Notes: a model not told the origin generated them from the letters alone. A stretch of 64,000 nucleotides of DNA from Taeniopygia guttata (GCF_048771995.1 NC_133024.1:25188001-25252000), one strand, 5' to 3'; shown: positions 40,401 through 53,939, numbered from the stretch's first letter. Made by a program: numbers and translations.

Positions 40401-42642
40401 CATTTAGCCGGGTGGGGCTGGGTGAGAACAGCCAGAGAGCGCATGGCTAAACTGCAGGAGAAAATGTGGAGGGCACCTTGCACAGGAGTGCATGGTGCAG
40501 TGGGGAACTACAGGTTTCCACTTAGGATATAGCTGGAGTTTCCTAGGCTCCATGATGAATCCTCATCAATTAGTATATGGTGCTTGAGATTCAAGTATGG
40601 CTAGAAGCAGGGCAATGCCTGTGAAGTGAAGTTTACAGCTTGATCTCCTTCACAGTTCAGGCCTAAACCTTACCCTTTGGATCAACTTGTCTTTCTCTTT
40701 CAGGTGCTGGGTAGAAATCTAGTCTTGCAATCCAACTGGTGTAAATGTCTAGTAGGAGTGAGTAACATTGCAGCTACACAGTGCTGAGCACAAACTTAGG
40801 TGCAGTACTCGGATTACCTTTTTTTATTGCACTACAGTATTCCTTCAAGGCATTCCCTTTTATAGAGGCAAACCCAGTCCATACTCATTAACTCAGATGG
40901 ACTGATGGCAAGGAGCTTGGCTTTCCTGTCCCAACCACATCAGACAAACAAAAAATAATCCTGCATCAACAGAGACACAAGCACTGTGTGCCAACAGGAA
41001 CCAGAGGTGTAACCTGCATCCAGCTTCCATGGTTGTTTTCCACCCTGGCCTTCCCTGACCATTAAATTTCCTAATGGCATTGCATCTGCAAGAGACATTT
41101 TGCACTCTACTGCTTTGTTTCTGAACAGAGAAAATAGGCTGCACATGGCATACCTGGAGAATGGAAATTTAGAGAGTTAACAGCACAAGATTGAATACTA
41201 GTCATGGCCAGGTCCCTCTGCAGTCCTGAAGACCTCCAGATGAAGAAAGGGAGCTGCCATCTTTTGACTGTATTCTAGCTTGCCACACCTGCCTCATGGC
41301 ACCCTGCCTGGTAGCACCCTCCCCATATCTGATCACACACCCTTGTTCTGTGACCTTTTTTCCCATCCTTGCCATATTATAGGCTGATTTCAGGATTGCT
41401 GGATGTCCACAGAGCTCGAAGGCACCTGTGTTTTGCTGTCAAGGACTCTGGGACTGCTGCTAGAATCTAGCTGACTCCCCCACTGCTGCCTGTGTTGGCA
41501 ATATTAACAAAAAGTTATTTCCAAAACTGAAGTGAAGAGCCAACTCCCTGATTGGAAGAGCAATAAAAAAATATCTCTCCTCTTTTACTCTCACAATTTT
41601 TTCTTTGCTTCAAGGGGGTTATGCCCTTTTATCACCACGTCTGTTTGTTGGCTCCTGGGAGAGGTAAAAACCCCAGCATGACAAATCTGTCTTTCTTAGG
41701 GTGGAAGCCCTCCCAAAAGCCTTAGCACACTGCTGAAATCCTATACCTCAGAGAACCACCCACCTCCCTCATGCTAAAACCATTGCTTGAAAGATCACAT
41801 AAAACAGTCTGTTACGCAACTCTCAGAACACCAAATAACCCCCGTATTTATAGTATATACACTTGCAACAATAAACCTCCCTTTTGAACTGCATTGGTCA
41901 ATATAGATTTAAAAAGCTTTTCCTATTTCAGCCAACATGTCAATTTGTTGTTTAAGCGTTCAGTGCTTTGGCTGGAGAGGAGCTGGTTGAGTGACTTCCT
42001 TCAGGAGCAGGTGATTAGCTTTGCAAAAACTTCTCTGGTGTGGTTCTCTGGGAGGTGGTACTGCTCCAATTTTTTTAATGCCAGCTTCTTCCTCTATACA
42101 TTCAGCCTACGTCAGGAAGCCTATGTTTTGAGTTTGTAAGTATCCCTGGAAAACATTGCCCAAAAAGTTAAGCAGGAGGATAAAGGCCATTTCTTCAAGC
42201 TACTAAGCAAGATTTTTAAAGTATCTGTAACATTTGAAAGGCCCTTTCTGCAATAGGTCCACCCTATAAAGGCCAGCAGCAGAGCACCAACCACTTGCAA
42301 GCAATCCCCTCCATGCCCATCACAGCTCCTTCAGTCAGTCAGCAGAAATAACGTTTTCCTGCAGTGCCCAAGGCTCTACATCAGCTGCCAAAAGCCACAG
42401 ATTTCTCTAAGCTCCCTCCCTGATGGCCAGGAGAGCCAGACAAGCTCAGGCTGGGGGACAGATGCTGGGCAGGGGCAGTGCCTGAGCCATCCCAGTCCTG
42501 CCAGTCAGCAGCAGCCCGAGCTCCTCCAAGGGCCACCAGAGCTGCTCAGCTTGGGGTGCACTGAGCCACGAGGGGAACCCTCTGCCCCACTGCCCAGTCC
42601 TGCTGGCCGTGTGGAGGTTCTGGCTTCTCCATCACCCAGCTT

Positions 42643-42987
42643 CATGGAATCACATTATATGCTGAGTTGGAAGGGACCCACAAGGATCAGGGAGTCCAGC
42701 TCCTGGCCCTGCACAGAACCATCCCCAAGAGTCACACCAAATGCCCAAGAGCATTGTCCAAACACTTCTTGAACTCTGTCAGATTTGGTGCTATAACCAC
42801 TTCCCTGGGGAGCCTGTTCCAGTGCTCAGTCACCTTCAGGGTGAAGAACCTTTTCCAACTGTCCAACCTAAACCTCCCCTGACTCAGCTTTAGGCCATTC
42901 CCTTGAGCCCTGTCACTCCCACCACAAAGATCAGTGTCCCTTTATTGCAGTGACCAAAACTGCACACAATACTACAGGTCAGACCTC
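42643..42987 (-). mobile_element. CR1 LINE 3' end (different subfamily)
   Basis: The minus-strand copy begins (as its 3' end) with GGAATCACATTATATGCTGA and GTTGGAAGGGACCCACAAGG. It continues through GGTGAAGAACCTTTTCC-type sequence to a block resembling the QFW-encoding region (GCAGTGACCAAAACTGCACA). The TATGCTGAGTTGG end differs from the copies at 11.9, 26.9 and 60.2 kb, suggesting another CR1 subfamily. Confidence 0.88.
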
Positions 42988-44035
42988 TGTTATTTCAACT
43001 CGAGAAGAGTTGGCCCCCTCTAGATCTTCCCTAGTCTTTTCCATCTCTTTATTGCTGTTGACTTCCTGGGGGCAAGGAAATACTTTCTTTTATGCGTTGG
43101 TTACAGCACTCAGAGAATGATTTGCATATTTTTATGGGCTGTTCGAGCCCTTGCCTGGAGATGCAGGAAAAGAGGATTGCCTGGGTGTGACATACATTAG
43201 CTCTTAAGAACATACCTCGGGGACGCTGGCTGGTGAGTTAGGCAATACCCTTGGAGAGCTTTGTGTGCACACTGTAAGGAAATAAGCTTCAAAGAATGAA
43301 GGCAAGGCTCCCAGTGTTTGTTACTGTTGTCTTCCTACCCATTGGGGCATAAATAAGAGACAGGAAGCTCCTTCGGTTTACGTAGGAGCTGGAAGCTTTC
43401 TCATCTGTCCATTGGGATAGACTGGAGATTACTCAGGCTGTTTTCTTCATCACCTCTTTGCAATATACATATATTTCTATGTATTTACTTCAGTGATGTC
43501 TTAGTCTTCACATTTCCAGGTGTAAGTATTGTGGAAAAGCTATCCAAGCAAACCTTCCTTGTGGGAATATTGCTTTTGCTGTCACAAGAGAATTCTCTTG
43601 GTTTAGCTGATTTCGATAAATTAAACAAAAATGATTACATATTGGCAAGAAGACTTTTAAGTGGATTCAACTGCATTGCACTAAGGTTCTTGTCATTATG
43701 GAAATTTCAACTTCTCTGCCAAAGGGAAAAAAAAAAAGATGAAGTAAAAAAAGAGCTGTTCCTTAACAATATTGTTATTCTGGCACGAAAAAGCCTGTCA
43801 CAGACGTGCCTTAAAATTAATTTTCCCAGATATTCACTGAACTCATGATTATCCTCTCCCACTAAACATTTCCAATTTAAGTGGAGACCAGGCTTGAAAC
43901 AAGATAATGCATCCAGCAGTCCATCTGAACATTCATATATATATGAGAACAAGATCTGAACTCTGACACAAGCCCTCAAACCAAAATAAATTCCTCAGGC
44001 TTTTTAGAAGTAAGAAAATTCAGCTTTGAAAATGT

Positions 44036-44094
44036 TGGGTTTGGTTGGGGTTTTGGGTTGTTTGGTTGTTTTTTGGTTGTTGTATTTTTTTTTT
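44036..44094 (+). repeat. T/G-rich low-complexity tract
   Basis: Short GGTT/GGGTT runs pass into a T-run. The composition resembles the tract in ATP1A1 intron 1 but it is shorter. Confidence 0.85.
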
Positions 44095-47000
44095 CGTTTA
44101 TCTTCAAGAGAGAAATCTGCTGGATTTGAGCACTAGATCAGAAGATCTTGAGGCTTAAGGGTGGATCTCAATTATCCAGCCCAGGTCTATCACTAACCAC
44201 AATGGGCCTTTTGCATCGTTTCTTTGGGACATGCCCATGCAGACAATAGCTATGTGCTGGCAAGCCAGGTCTAAATGTATCTAAATACCACATAATCATT
44301 TAAAAAACCACACGGGGGGATGGGGAACTGGGCTGGTGTATTGCATGTACTTGGCAGATACCTGTGCACTGTGCAGAGCAGCGTCATGGGGGGAGCAAGA
44401 CAGATCCTCCTGGGACTTGCTCTTCCTCAGAGCTGCTCCCCCGCTCTGCCATCTCCACTGTAATTGCCTCTTGGAGTGCTAGATTTTAACGCTGTGGCCC
44501 CAGGGAATGCTGCTTTTTCAGCAGCCTGTGGGAAAGAACAAAGCCGACAACAAGGGAGCGCCTGGAGCAAAGCACAGGGGTAGACATCTCGCACTTCATC
44601 AGGGGAAAACCCAAGCTCCAAGTCAGCAGATTTACCACAATTTCAGGTGCTGTTAACATAAAGTTGAGGTCCTGGTAAACATATGTGTATCATGAAAGGG
44701 AATCTGCACCTGCCCCAAAGCAGCCAGTGCCAGAAGAACATCGAAAAGAAGCATCAGCATTCTGGTGAAGAGCTCAAGAGAGGCTGGGCTTTCAGGTTTG
44801 CCTGGAACTGTGCGATCCTAATCAGAACATGACCAGATCTTCCCCATGAACTTTCCAAAGAGCTGAGCCAAGACAAGTTTTTGTGCAGTTCACTGCCCCT
44901 AACTTTAGCTAATTACAACATTTAGGTCTTTGAACAGGGCCCAAGTTACTGGGGAAACAAGGAGTCTTCCAGAGTGACACCTCACTATAGGATCAGTGGT
45001 GGATATCAATGGAATGAGTTGCCCTTGGAGACTGTGCTCCCAAGTGAGTTTGGAAACAGCACACATTCTACCCTGGCCCCTCTGTGCTGTGTTTCTCTCT
45101 CCCTCATGTACTATGAAGACAATGACATGATGGGGCTTGTGGTATGGGACTACAACTGGAGAGTCAGTTTGCCAGCTGGGTAAGTTCAGAAGTGGCTAAT
45201 GCAGTGCATCAGAGCAGCTAGGAGAGCACAAGCGAGCTCTCAGAAGGGTGCACCATGTGCTTCTTACTCATGGCAAATGGGCAGCATCCTGTCCTCAGCC
45301 CTGGGCAGCCACAGGAACGGATGCATTATAACCCACATGAGCTTCCCTGGCAATAATTGGTTCCCGTGTGCATGGTATGTGCCTCTATCAGCTGCCGGTT
45401 TGTACTTTTGCTAATTTAATCAAACATAGGACCAATTTCTCTTAATCTGAGTGTAATGCTTCAGACAGAGCTATCACTGTCTCTGGTCTATGTGCAACTC
45501 TTATCTAGGGCAGCCAGAGGAGTGTGACAGCTGCATGATAGTCTGCCTGGCACAATGGGTGGCCTCACAAGAAAGGACTTGCCACCCTGCTCACCTCAGA
45601 TGCACAGAGGGACTGCTGAGGTGCCTTGATGGTGCAGGGCAGTGCCTGGAGCAGCCTGAAAATTATAATTCACCAGCATACCGGGATATGGCACTTGGAG
45701 TAGCCTTGTAGCCATCTCAGCATGGGGCTGTAAATCCCCTTGGCCTGCAAAGCCCCCCAAGGCCAGAGAGGGTGGAGGAAGCAGTGGAGCAGCATCCTCG
45801 CCAGAGCTTGCCCTTGGCACCTGGCTCTGCCCTGCATGCCCAGAGGAGATAATGCAGGTCCTTCTCTGGTTTGAGCCTGAGGCATCACTGCTCTGCAGGA
45901 ACTTCTGGAAAGGCAGTGAGCTCTGCTCTGCTCTGCAGTCGGGCCATGGCCGTGCCCAGCCATGCTCATGAAGGGGTGCTGGCTTGGCAGTGTCCAGCCA
46001 TGCTCCTGGGAGTGTGTCATATACCAGTGCCCACGGCCCATTCAAACCCTCTCTTTGCAACACATCCTGAAGCTGATTAAAGTGTGAGAGCCTCTGTCTC
46101 CTCTGGTCTTTATGCAGAGTAAGCAGCAACAGAGACAACACTTGCTAGGACTTTGCTCTAATTTTTACAGATCTAGTGAACTTCATCCACAGCACAGGTG
46201 AAACTGCAGGTTTATGCAGGTTCTTTCTCAATTACCACTAGTTGAGGCTACTTTTTAAAGTCTCTCGTTTAGATTCTAAACATGTAGGCACAAAATTTTT
46301 TAAATGACACCTTTGTAAAAGCCAGTGACCTTGTCAACTATGTCTGTCATCTGAGTTCTCTCTCTCACTCAGCAATTCTCTTCTTCTAATTAATTTTCTT
46401 GCTTTTTTCCATGGAGTAGTATTAACTTGTGTTGATAAGCATCTCTTTTCTTTTGCCCCAGAACAGTGATGAGTGCAAATAGGGAGGGTTTCTAAGAGGA
46501 GAAAGATTTTCTACAAACAGGTCTTATTGCAGAATTAAATTGTTACAGAATTTAAATTCTAAGGAAGACTTGAAGGAAAAAATCTATAGCTGGTCTGTGT
46601 TTTGCTTGCTCATGCCTATTTGAGTTGCTCTGAGCAGTAAGTACTGGGAATATAACACATCCTTGGGCTACAGCCCATCTTCACAGAACAATTTTGGTGC
46701 TGAATATGCACTTCTTAATAAGGGTAACTGCTCATGTCAAGACCATAATGATACCAATGCACTCATGCCATGGACTTCAACCTAGTGTTCTGGCAGTTCT
46801 CTTGTTTTATTTTCCCACCACAAGAGCTGGAATTAAATGTATTTGTTGGTATAAGCTTATTTTTGCTGGCTTTCCATCTCAGGCAGTGGAAGATTTTATA
46901 GAGCTATCTTGTCCGTTTCAAAACCATTTTTAAACCATCCTTTTCCCCAAGTTACACTGTCCTGAAGAAGCCCTGTATTTAAACATCAATCATGCAAATG

Positions 47001-47553
47001 GGCTTAGTGTTTCCCAGGGTACAAACTCCCTCTGCAAACACAGTGTAGGAGAACTACTGTGAGCCTGCACCTTCTAACCACAAACTCGGCTGGTGTAGGT
47101 GACATTCTTGCTCTTCCTAGATTCTTGTGTACCTCAGCTAAGACAACAACCAATTTATCTGCACATAAATTCCAGGAGTAAGGAGTACTTCTGAGTGTCA
47201 GGGATTAGGACCATACTCAGAATGTCCCAAACCCAGTGTGGGGTGAGACTCGTGTGATTCACAGCTTCTTCCCCAACTCTGTCACTTCTGCAAGACCCCA
47301 GGGAGATCCTACTTGAGACCCTGCCTCTGTTCCTCAGGAAGACAAGAGCATTTCCTTAGTAATTCCAGGTGGGCAGAATGCTATTCCTAACAGTGAAAGA
47401 CGTGGCCATTATAAGCTATAGGAACTATAGCTGATTACCAGCAAACCTGGGGGCTCCTGTCTCCCACACTGTGGTGGCAATAGCAGCCTATGACAATGCT
47501 GCCTTATGCTGGCAGTGCTGTTTGTGTGGGTCTGGTGTAAGAGCAGATTTCCA

Positions 47554-47589
47554 AATAAAAACTCCATGGAAGAAAAAAAAAAAAAAAAA
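47554..47589 (+). repeat. AATAAA followed by A17: possible 3' end of a retrocopy
   Basis: A polyadenylation hexamer (47554-47559) is followed 13 bp later by 17 consecutive A (47573-47589), the pattern left by a reverse-transcribed mRNA. The upstream sequence is not recognised as a known gene. Confidence 0.4.
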
Positions 47590-50010
47590 GGGAGATGCTT
47601 TCTGCTTGTTTGTTTCAAGTGGGACCGGTTCTCCAACCTGTTTCAGTGTTTGTCCATAGCACTTGAGCCCACGTAGCTGCTGGGAGAGATGGGAAGTGTC
47701 AGGGCAGCAAAAGGAAAGGACAGGGGATTGTGGTGGTGAGACAAAGCTTTTGCCCTGCAAATGCTGATGGATGTTTTGGGAACATTCAGGCAGTCTCAGA
47801 CTCCTGAATGATGAGATTACCCTCCCTCTTTCTTATTGAGGCATGTACCTGGGGGATACACCTTTTAGCACTTTGCTTTCTTCTTACACATGGTGGTTTT
47901 TAGACAATTACACTTCAGGCACTATTAAAATATCTGCTCTTCAGTATTTGGCTTATCACAATACTTGACTTTGTTACTTCTGCAAAAATCTTAATGGGGG
48001 CTGGATTCTTACACACGTAAACCTGCATAATGAGTGACTCCATTTCAGAGCCCAATACTATCAAGCTTTTCTCTCTTATCCTGGGGCTGTATAGAAGAAT
48101 TTCCCTGGTTTGGGGAAAAAAAAACAGCAACAAATCAATGTTCAACAACAAGTGCCTTCCCAAAGCTCAAGCACTGCCATGACAGTTTGATAACCAGCTG
48201 AAAAATGAGTCTGGTGGAAGATCCAGAGTGGGAGTCTGGGCCTTAAAAACAGGGTCCTAATCCATAAGGAATTACTGTGTGCAACACTTGTCCAGAGAGC
48301 CCACACAGTGAGGTAAGGTTGCACCGTGCTCTCTCTCCTTTCTTGAATAAAAAGTGCCTGCTCTAATGAGAGGCAGGTCCCTGATTCAGCAAAGCATTTA
48401 AGTGTTTTGATGAACTGGGGCCAAACTGAACATCTTGTGCAGAACTCAGTTGTCTAGTGAACAATATCAAATATTTTATTCATGGATGCAGACTTAAATT
48501 AAAATTAAAGACATGGCTATTTAAGGCCTTAGGTGCCCAAACTCATATTGTTCATTTTTTATTATCTTAAAGTAATCATTTGTACGGGAAAAGAAGCAGC
48601 CACCTCCAGAAAATCCATCCCTGTCATGCTGGGAAGAATATTCTCAGTTCTCCCCCAGCACCCTGTCAATTTGATAGCTTATGTAGCTTGCTTAGAAACT
48701 TGTCACATTCAGGCTATTTCAGATCAACAAGTTCCAGGCAGTATCCTCTTTTCCTACCAGGAACACCAAGCTTTAGTACCTTTATTGGCTGCATAAGGTG
48801 TGGGCAAGTGAGGCACAGCCTCCAGTAGACCAGATCAGGTACTAGAAGGATCTTAATATTGTGCCATCGCCCTTACTTGGCCATCAGTCCCCAGGTAAGG
48901 CAGTGAGCTCCGTGCTGACCTCTGAGGCTGCAGCCAGCAAGGGTCCCTGTCAGGCTGCTCTCCTCACTCCAGCACCTCGGGGTGTCCTGCTGAAAGGGTC
49001 TCTCCAACCCAGAGAACACCAGCCTTGGAAATGAAGCATTACAGCAGGTGAACACAGACCTCAGCCTGTGAAAGCTTTCGCTGAGCAGTGCTTCACCTGA
49101 AATGCTGGATGCAGCAGCATGCTGTGGCTGAAGGCTGCACCACAGGCAGGTGGAGAGAGCAGAGCTCGGACTTGGGCACATCCTGACTCCAGCACGTTTC
49201 TCCTTAGAAACATCATCTTTTTCTAATGAAAATTTTCAGTAGAACATTATCAATGCCTTTTGTATATTTCAAAATATTTCCATAGATAGTAAAATGCCAA
49301 AGAGAGCTGTTTCTAGTATGGCAACACATACTTTATTTTCTTCTCCTTGTCTACCCTACAGCAAGAATCTTCAACTCCCTTTTACTTATCAACACACCCA
49401 CTTGTCCTCTCAGTTAGGCAGAAAACAGTCAAAGTATGGATTGGAAAGAAAATCTGGCATTTTTCACTAGCTTGTCTATACTTAGATGCAACCACCTCCC
49501 TGCTATGGAATACAGGCAGATGCAAATGGGAAGAAAATTTTTAAAAATATATTAAAAAAAAAAAAGGAGTAAATGCAGACATTTTTGGCTAAATCTTATG
49601 CTCTCTTTGATTTATTCCCATACAGCTACTAGTGCTCAAATGATTTCCAGAGCAGGCATAAGTTACATGGCACTCAGTTTATCTGCTCTGGAATGGCAAA
49701 GTGCACACACAGATATACACTGTGGTTCCAGGGAGTCTAGGGATTTCAAAGGTGCTTTATCTCCCAGATAACTCACTGGCAAAGTAGGGTGAATTAATAA
49801 CAGTGTTGGTGACTAAAACTGGAATGATAGATTATGAGTATGGGCTTTAAAAAAGAAGTGTCATTTTAAATGCATGTTACAGATTTGTTCAGAGCAAGAT
49901 ATTAATCCTTTATTTTCTTTTTTTGATTTGTGGATTCCTAAGCACAAATCCTTGAATTGTGTATTCAATCTACTGGCAATGGCTTTTTTTCCTGTGCTCT
50001 CACAGCATCA

Positions 50011-50030
50011 CCCCCCCACCCCCCCTCCCC
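50011..50030 (-). repeat. C-tract, potential G-quadruplex on the - strand
   Basis: Runs of 7, 6 and 4 C are separated by short interruptions, giving closely spaced G-runs on the - strand. Confidence 0.85.
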
Positions 50031-50637
50031 AAGTAGTCTTTGGGGATCTGTGAACCAGAAGTAAAACCCCATCTCCTAGCAGTCAGACAGGAACCACATT
50101 CCCCTAAATCCCACACATTGATCTGCTTCACTGCATGACTCTTGTAAGCCTCCATCCACCTCCTCTCTGGGAAAACACAAAAGAACCACAGCTTTTAAGT
50201 GCTCAGCCTGAGGGACTTTGAGCTTAGCACAGGGAAAGGCTGAGCAGCCAGAGTTCCCACTTAGGGAAGTGCCAATGCACAGGAATTTTGTCCAGGCATA
50301 GCACTGAGGCACTTGAAATGCCGGGAATGCTGCGTATTTGTGCCCTTTGCCTCTGCAGCCCGTGACACCGGCGCTCTAACGGAAGGTGAATCTATTTATA
50401 TGCAGTGGTAGAGGCTGGAGCCCTCATTTTCACTGGGTCTTTGAGAAGCCTTTGTCATGTTTTTGCACCACTATTTGAACGACTTGGAAGGCTTCAGAAA
50501 AATACTAAATACTGTCAAAAATGCAAACTGTTTGTATCTCTTAGCCGGGGGAAGGAAAAAACATGCCGGAAACTTAGCCAAGCCTGACAGGGTATAGTGG
50601 ATCTTGATCTTTGCTCACCCCATAGTTAGATATTGTT

Positions 50638-50657
50638 CCCCCCCACCCCCCCACCCC
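50638..50657 (-). repeat. C-tract, potential G-quadruplex on the - strand
   Basis: Runs of 7, 7 and 4 C are separated by single A. It is nearly the same design as the tract about 630 bp upstream. Confidence 0.85.
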
Positions 50658-53134
50658 TTTTAATGAAGTCACTGCCTTATGCCTTAAAATGACCTAATTA
50701 AAAACAGGGGACAAGACAGCAGAGGCTAGGAGGCCTGCAATTACAGATGGAAGGTCAATAGAAATACCGTTTCATACACCTTGTCATCTCTGTTGCCCCT
50801 CTGAAGAGGGGTGGTCTTCCAAAAAGCATTAACCCCTTTTGACCACTTCTCTGAACCACACTGACAGAGAACTCGTGGTGAAGATGTCACTGAAAGAAAA
50901 AACAGATGAGAGAAGGCAATTCTTTCCTATTCTGGGGACTATCCACTGCTGGGATCCTAGTTTTCCCAGCAAATGCAGCCCTAGCCTGTGGCAGTTGTGA
51001 AGAGGTAAAGAAGATTTGCTTCCCCTACACAGAATCTATTACTGGAAGGAGGAACCTTTTTGAGAGCAAGCTGTCATATCTAGCAGCAGGAGCAAAGGGC
51101 TTTCAGACCCTTGGACTCTTTACTGGAACTTGCTAAAGCTTTTCTGCATGCTGGCCTTCCCACACAGTGACTGTTCTCCTGTTCTGAAAATGGCCATAAT
51201 AAAACTCCCTGCTGTAAAACAGTCCATGCTTCTCAAAGTAAAAAATGTGGCAGGAGGGCCTTGTGATGTCCACATTCACATAAATGCTCTGCACTGCTTA
51301 GCTAAGGCTCATCCTTCTCCTTGCAATGCATCCCATGCTACCTATCCTTGGAATTCGACTGCTATGCAGCAGCCCACAACCACACAACACCTGCTGTCTG
51401 AGGGTATGTATGGTTCCAGATCTGCAAAGCAACAATTCAAGATTACTCCTGGGATGACCTGGACTGGGACACACAAGCCAAAGAGCAGGAATTTTCAAGT
51501 ACCAGAGCCTGACTGGGATTTCAACTGCTGGCAGGAGTGAAGTTCCCTGTATGTTATCTCTGCTTCTCTCAGTCACCCTGCCAAGGTCTCAAAGAGTTTG
51601 TAATTGCTTGTAGATACTGAAAACAGAGCTCTCTTGATTTTTCTTAAGCTAATCTCACTGATACCTATTACGGAAAGAGAACAGAAGCATTTCCAATACA
51701 GAACATTACAATCCCTGCCTGGTTTGATGTAATAAAATTTCTTTTGATCTGTATGGATTTGTTCTCTATTTAAAACACTGACAGTTACAGACATTAATCC
51801 AGGTTTACAGCACCACAGCTACATGCTATAGTTTCATATGATGCAGAAATGACAGTGCATCAACTACCCCGAGGAAAAGATGCGTCAAACTTAGTGTGAT
51901 AAATCAACTACACTGGTTAGGTAGCACTTCCAGGAGCAACATAGTGCAGAAGTGGTCTGGAGGTCTTCTTTTAGTGTCCTATTGATGATGCTTCTTCACT
52001 GCTACATAGAAAGAAAGCAAAGTTTGGTACAGTGCGTTGCTGTTCAGGACAAAAATGCTGCTAAGGTGTGAAAACGAAACTAATATGTGATTGCCAGTAA
52101 ATAGGCTCTGGAATTCTGACCTAGTTCCGAATGCTTATCCCCTTCTCCCCACCCACAGGCAAGAGCCAAGCCTTTCCTGGGAAATTTCAGAAGAAAATTT
52201 CAAGGGTAAGTAATGAAAGCTATCCCAGTGTCTCAGGGCTGGATTGGTGCAGCTTGGTAGGGAGACAGCTGTCCATGTATTTTCTAGGTAAACCAAAAGC
52301 ATCAGACTCTCAGTCTGTCAACACAGTGCAACATCTAATAACGACCATGAGAGGCTCCAATATGGAGCTTATGCAGACAACTAAAAAGTGTCTTTGAAAT
52401 GCTGGTCTGCTGTCTAAAATTGCATCTGATGTCACTGCTAGGTTTTGCTTTCATGTTCAGTATGTTCTGTTGCAGAAGAACTGAGTGATCAGGATGTTTT
52501 TATGTCCAGCTGTAGTCACAATGATAGAGCATCCCCCACATCTGCAAACAGCTGATCCATCAGAAGCTCTAAAAGCTGGTCTAGGGTGAAGTGACAGGGC
52601 CAAGCCTCACCACCTGTGTGGTGCCTCTACATGATTGTTTAAATAAACATGATGCTTGCAGTGGCACTTACTTCCCTAAGAGACCGTGGTTCCGTGGGCA
52701 GTTTCATGGGCAAGCTCTTTGTGCAGGATGTTTAAGGCTTGAATTCAGTTCTCTTCTCCCATGGAAGGGTTTCAAGCCATGCTAAGCAGGGAAGTGCTCT
52801 AACTATGTTCCTTCTTCCCAAGAAACTTCACAGCTATTTTTGCGACCCTCAGCAGGTGAAGCCTCTTGAAACGCTTTCTCATTTCCAAGTTTATACAGGG
52901 TTCCAGGGCTTCTACTAAGCCGTCCAGAATAAAAAAGAGCATCAGCTCATTTACTTTACTAGAAAATCTAGATGGAAGTAAAAGCAAAGTCAACAAACTT
53001 CGGCAAGAAAACCCTCAAATCAAACAAAGTAAACAAACACAAAGTCATAATTTCTGCATCTGTCTCTCACAGTATTTGAAGCATAAGGGAAGGATGACCA
53101 TAGCCAAACTTGGTTCCCTAGCCAGGCTCCCTGA

Positions 53135-53148
53135 GCAGCAGAGGGCAC
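53135..53148 (+). promoter_or_regulatory. CTCF-like core motif just upstream of the ATP1A1 CpG island
   Basis: GCAGCAGAGGGCAC matches the CTCF core consensus CCASYAGRKGGCRS at 13 of 14 positions by my count. It lies about 50 bp before the CpG island starts, a common place for a promoter-proximal CTCF site. It is a motif match only. Confidence 0.4.
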
Positions 53149-53639
53149 AGAAGGCTGCCCCCTGACTCTCCATGGAGACCTGTATCACCAGAAGTAGTTT
53201 CCCGCAAGAGCATCTCGCACGGAACCGAGCGCACTGAGGCTCCGGCAGGTTGGCAGCCCGGCGGGGACCATGCCCAGCACAAAGCGCCTGGGTGGAAAGG
53301 GAGCACCGGGGTCCCTGAGCCCCTCAGCGAGTGGCGGCAAAACCCGCGGGGAACCGGTGCCTGGGGGCTCCGGGAGCCACAGGGCCGAGCGCCCGCAGGG
53401 GCGGCGGGCAGGGCGCCCGGGGAGCCCCGGCCCGCCGGCGGCGCCGCACACACGGCGGGCGCCGCGCAAGGGGCGCTCGGCCGGCGAGGCGCGGCCGGGG
53501 CAGCCCGGGCGAGCCTCAAGGCGAGCCCCCGTCCCGAGATGCACCCGGGACAGCGGAAGGGCCCGCGGGCGCTGCTCCCCGCCGGCCGCAGCCGCTGCTC
53601 CCTCCCCCCGCACCGCCCCCGTTCGCGCCTCCCTCAGCG

Positions 53640-53720
53640 CCCGGGGGCGGGGTGCCACAACGGGCTGGGCGTGGCGGCGGAGCGAGCCTCTTTATGCGGC
53701 GGGAACCCGGCGGTTGCCGG
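53640..53720 (+). promoter_or_regulatory. ATP1A1: Probable ATP1A1 core promoter (GC boxes plus TATA-like element)
   Basis: A GC box (GGGGCGGGG, 53644-53652) and an Sp/KLF-type box (GGGCGTGG, 53667-53674) precede a TATA-like TTTATG at 53691-53696. This would place transcription start near 53720 and give a 5' UTR of roughly 220 nt. Mammalian ATP1A1 promoters are known to use Sp1-type sites near a TATA-like box. The start site is inferred from spacing only. An E-box (CACGTG, 53873-53878) lies within the presumed 5' UTR. Confidence 0.55.
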
Positions 53721-53939
53721 AGCTCCGCGCGGTCGCGGCAGCGGAGAGCAACGACTCGGGCGGGGGCAGAGGGGGGCGAGGCGAAGGCGAGGAGCCGAGG
53801 AGGAGGAGAAAGAAGAGGAAGGAGAGCGCCGGCCGGGGTGCTCCTATTGTTCCGCACCTGCGGCGGCCGGGACACGTGGCGCCGCTGAGCCCCGCTCCTC
53901 GCCCCCCGTCACTCGGCCCGCACGGAGTCGCCCGGCACC

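Larger units (their letters stand above)
26940..42642. other. Gene-poor intergenic DNA
   Basis: Apart from the poly(A), G-run and hexanucleotide repeats and the ERE palindrome listed separately, I see no coding exon, RNA gene or transposon here. Confidence 0.65.
42988..53134. other. Gene-poor DNA upstream of ATP1A1
   Basis: AT-richer unique sequence with simple repeats, two C-tracts and one AATAAA-poly(A) pair. A CCAAT/TATA-like pair near 43341-43356 (ATTGG then CATAAATA) precedes an open frame that lacks an ATG. I find no exon of MAB21L3, the neighbour expected from mammalian synteny. Confidence 0.6.

Noticed and set aside
43531-43848. 105-codon frame with a signal-peptide-like start, downstream of a CCAAT/TATA-like pair
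   Set aside because: The frame begins at GTG, not ATG, so the attractive leader is not a normal eukaryotic start. No family resemblance and no splice structure.
51130-51540. 136-codon open frame about 2 kb upstream of the CpG island
   Set aside because: It begins at TTG and resembles no family I know. No splice or promoter context supports it.
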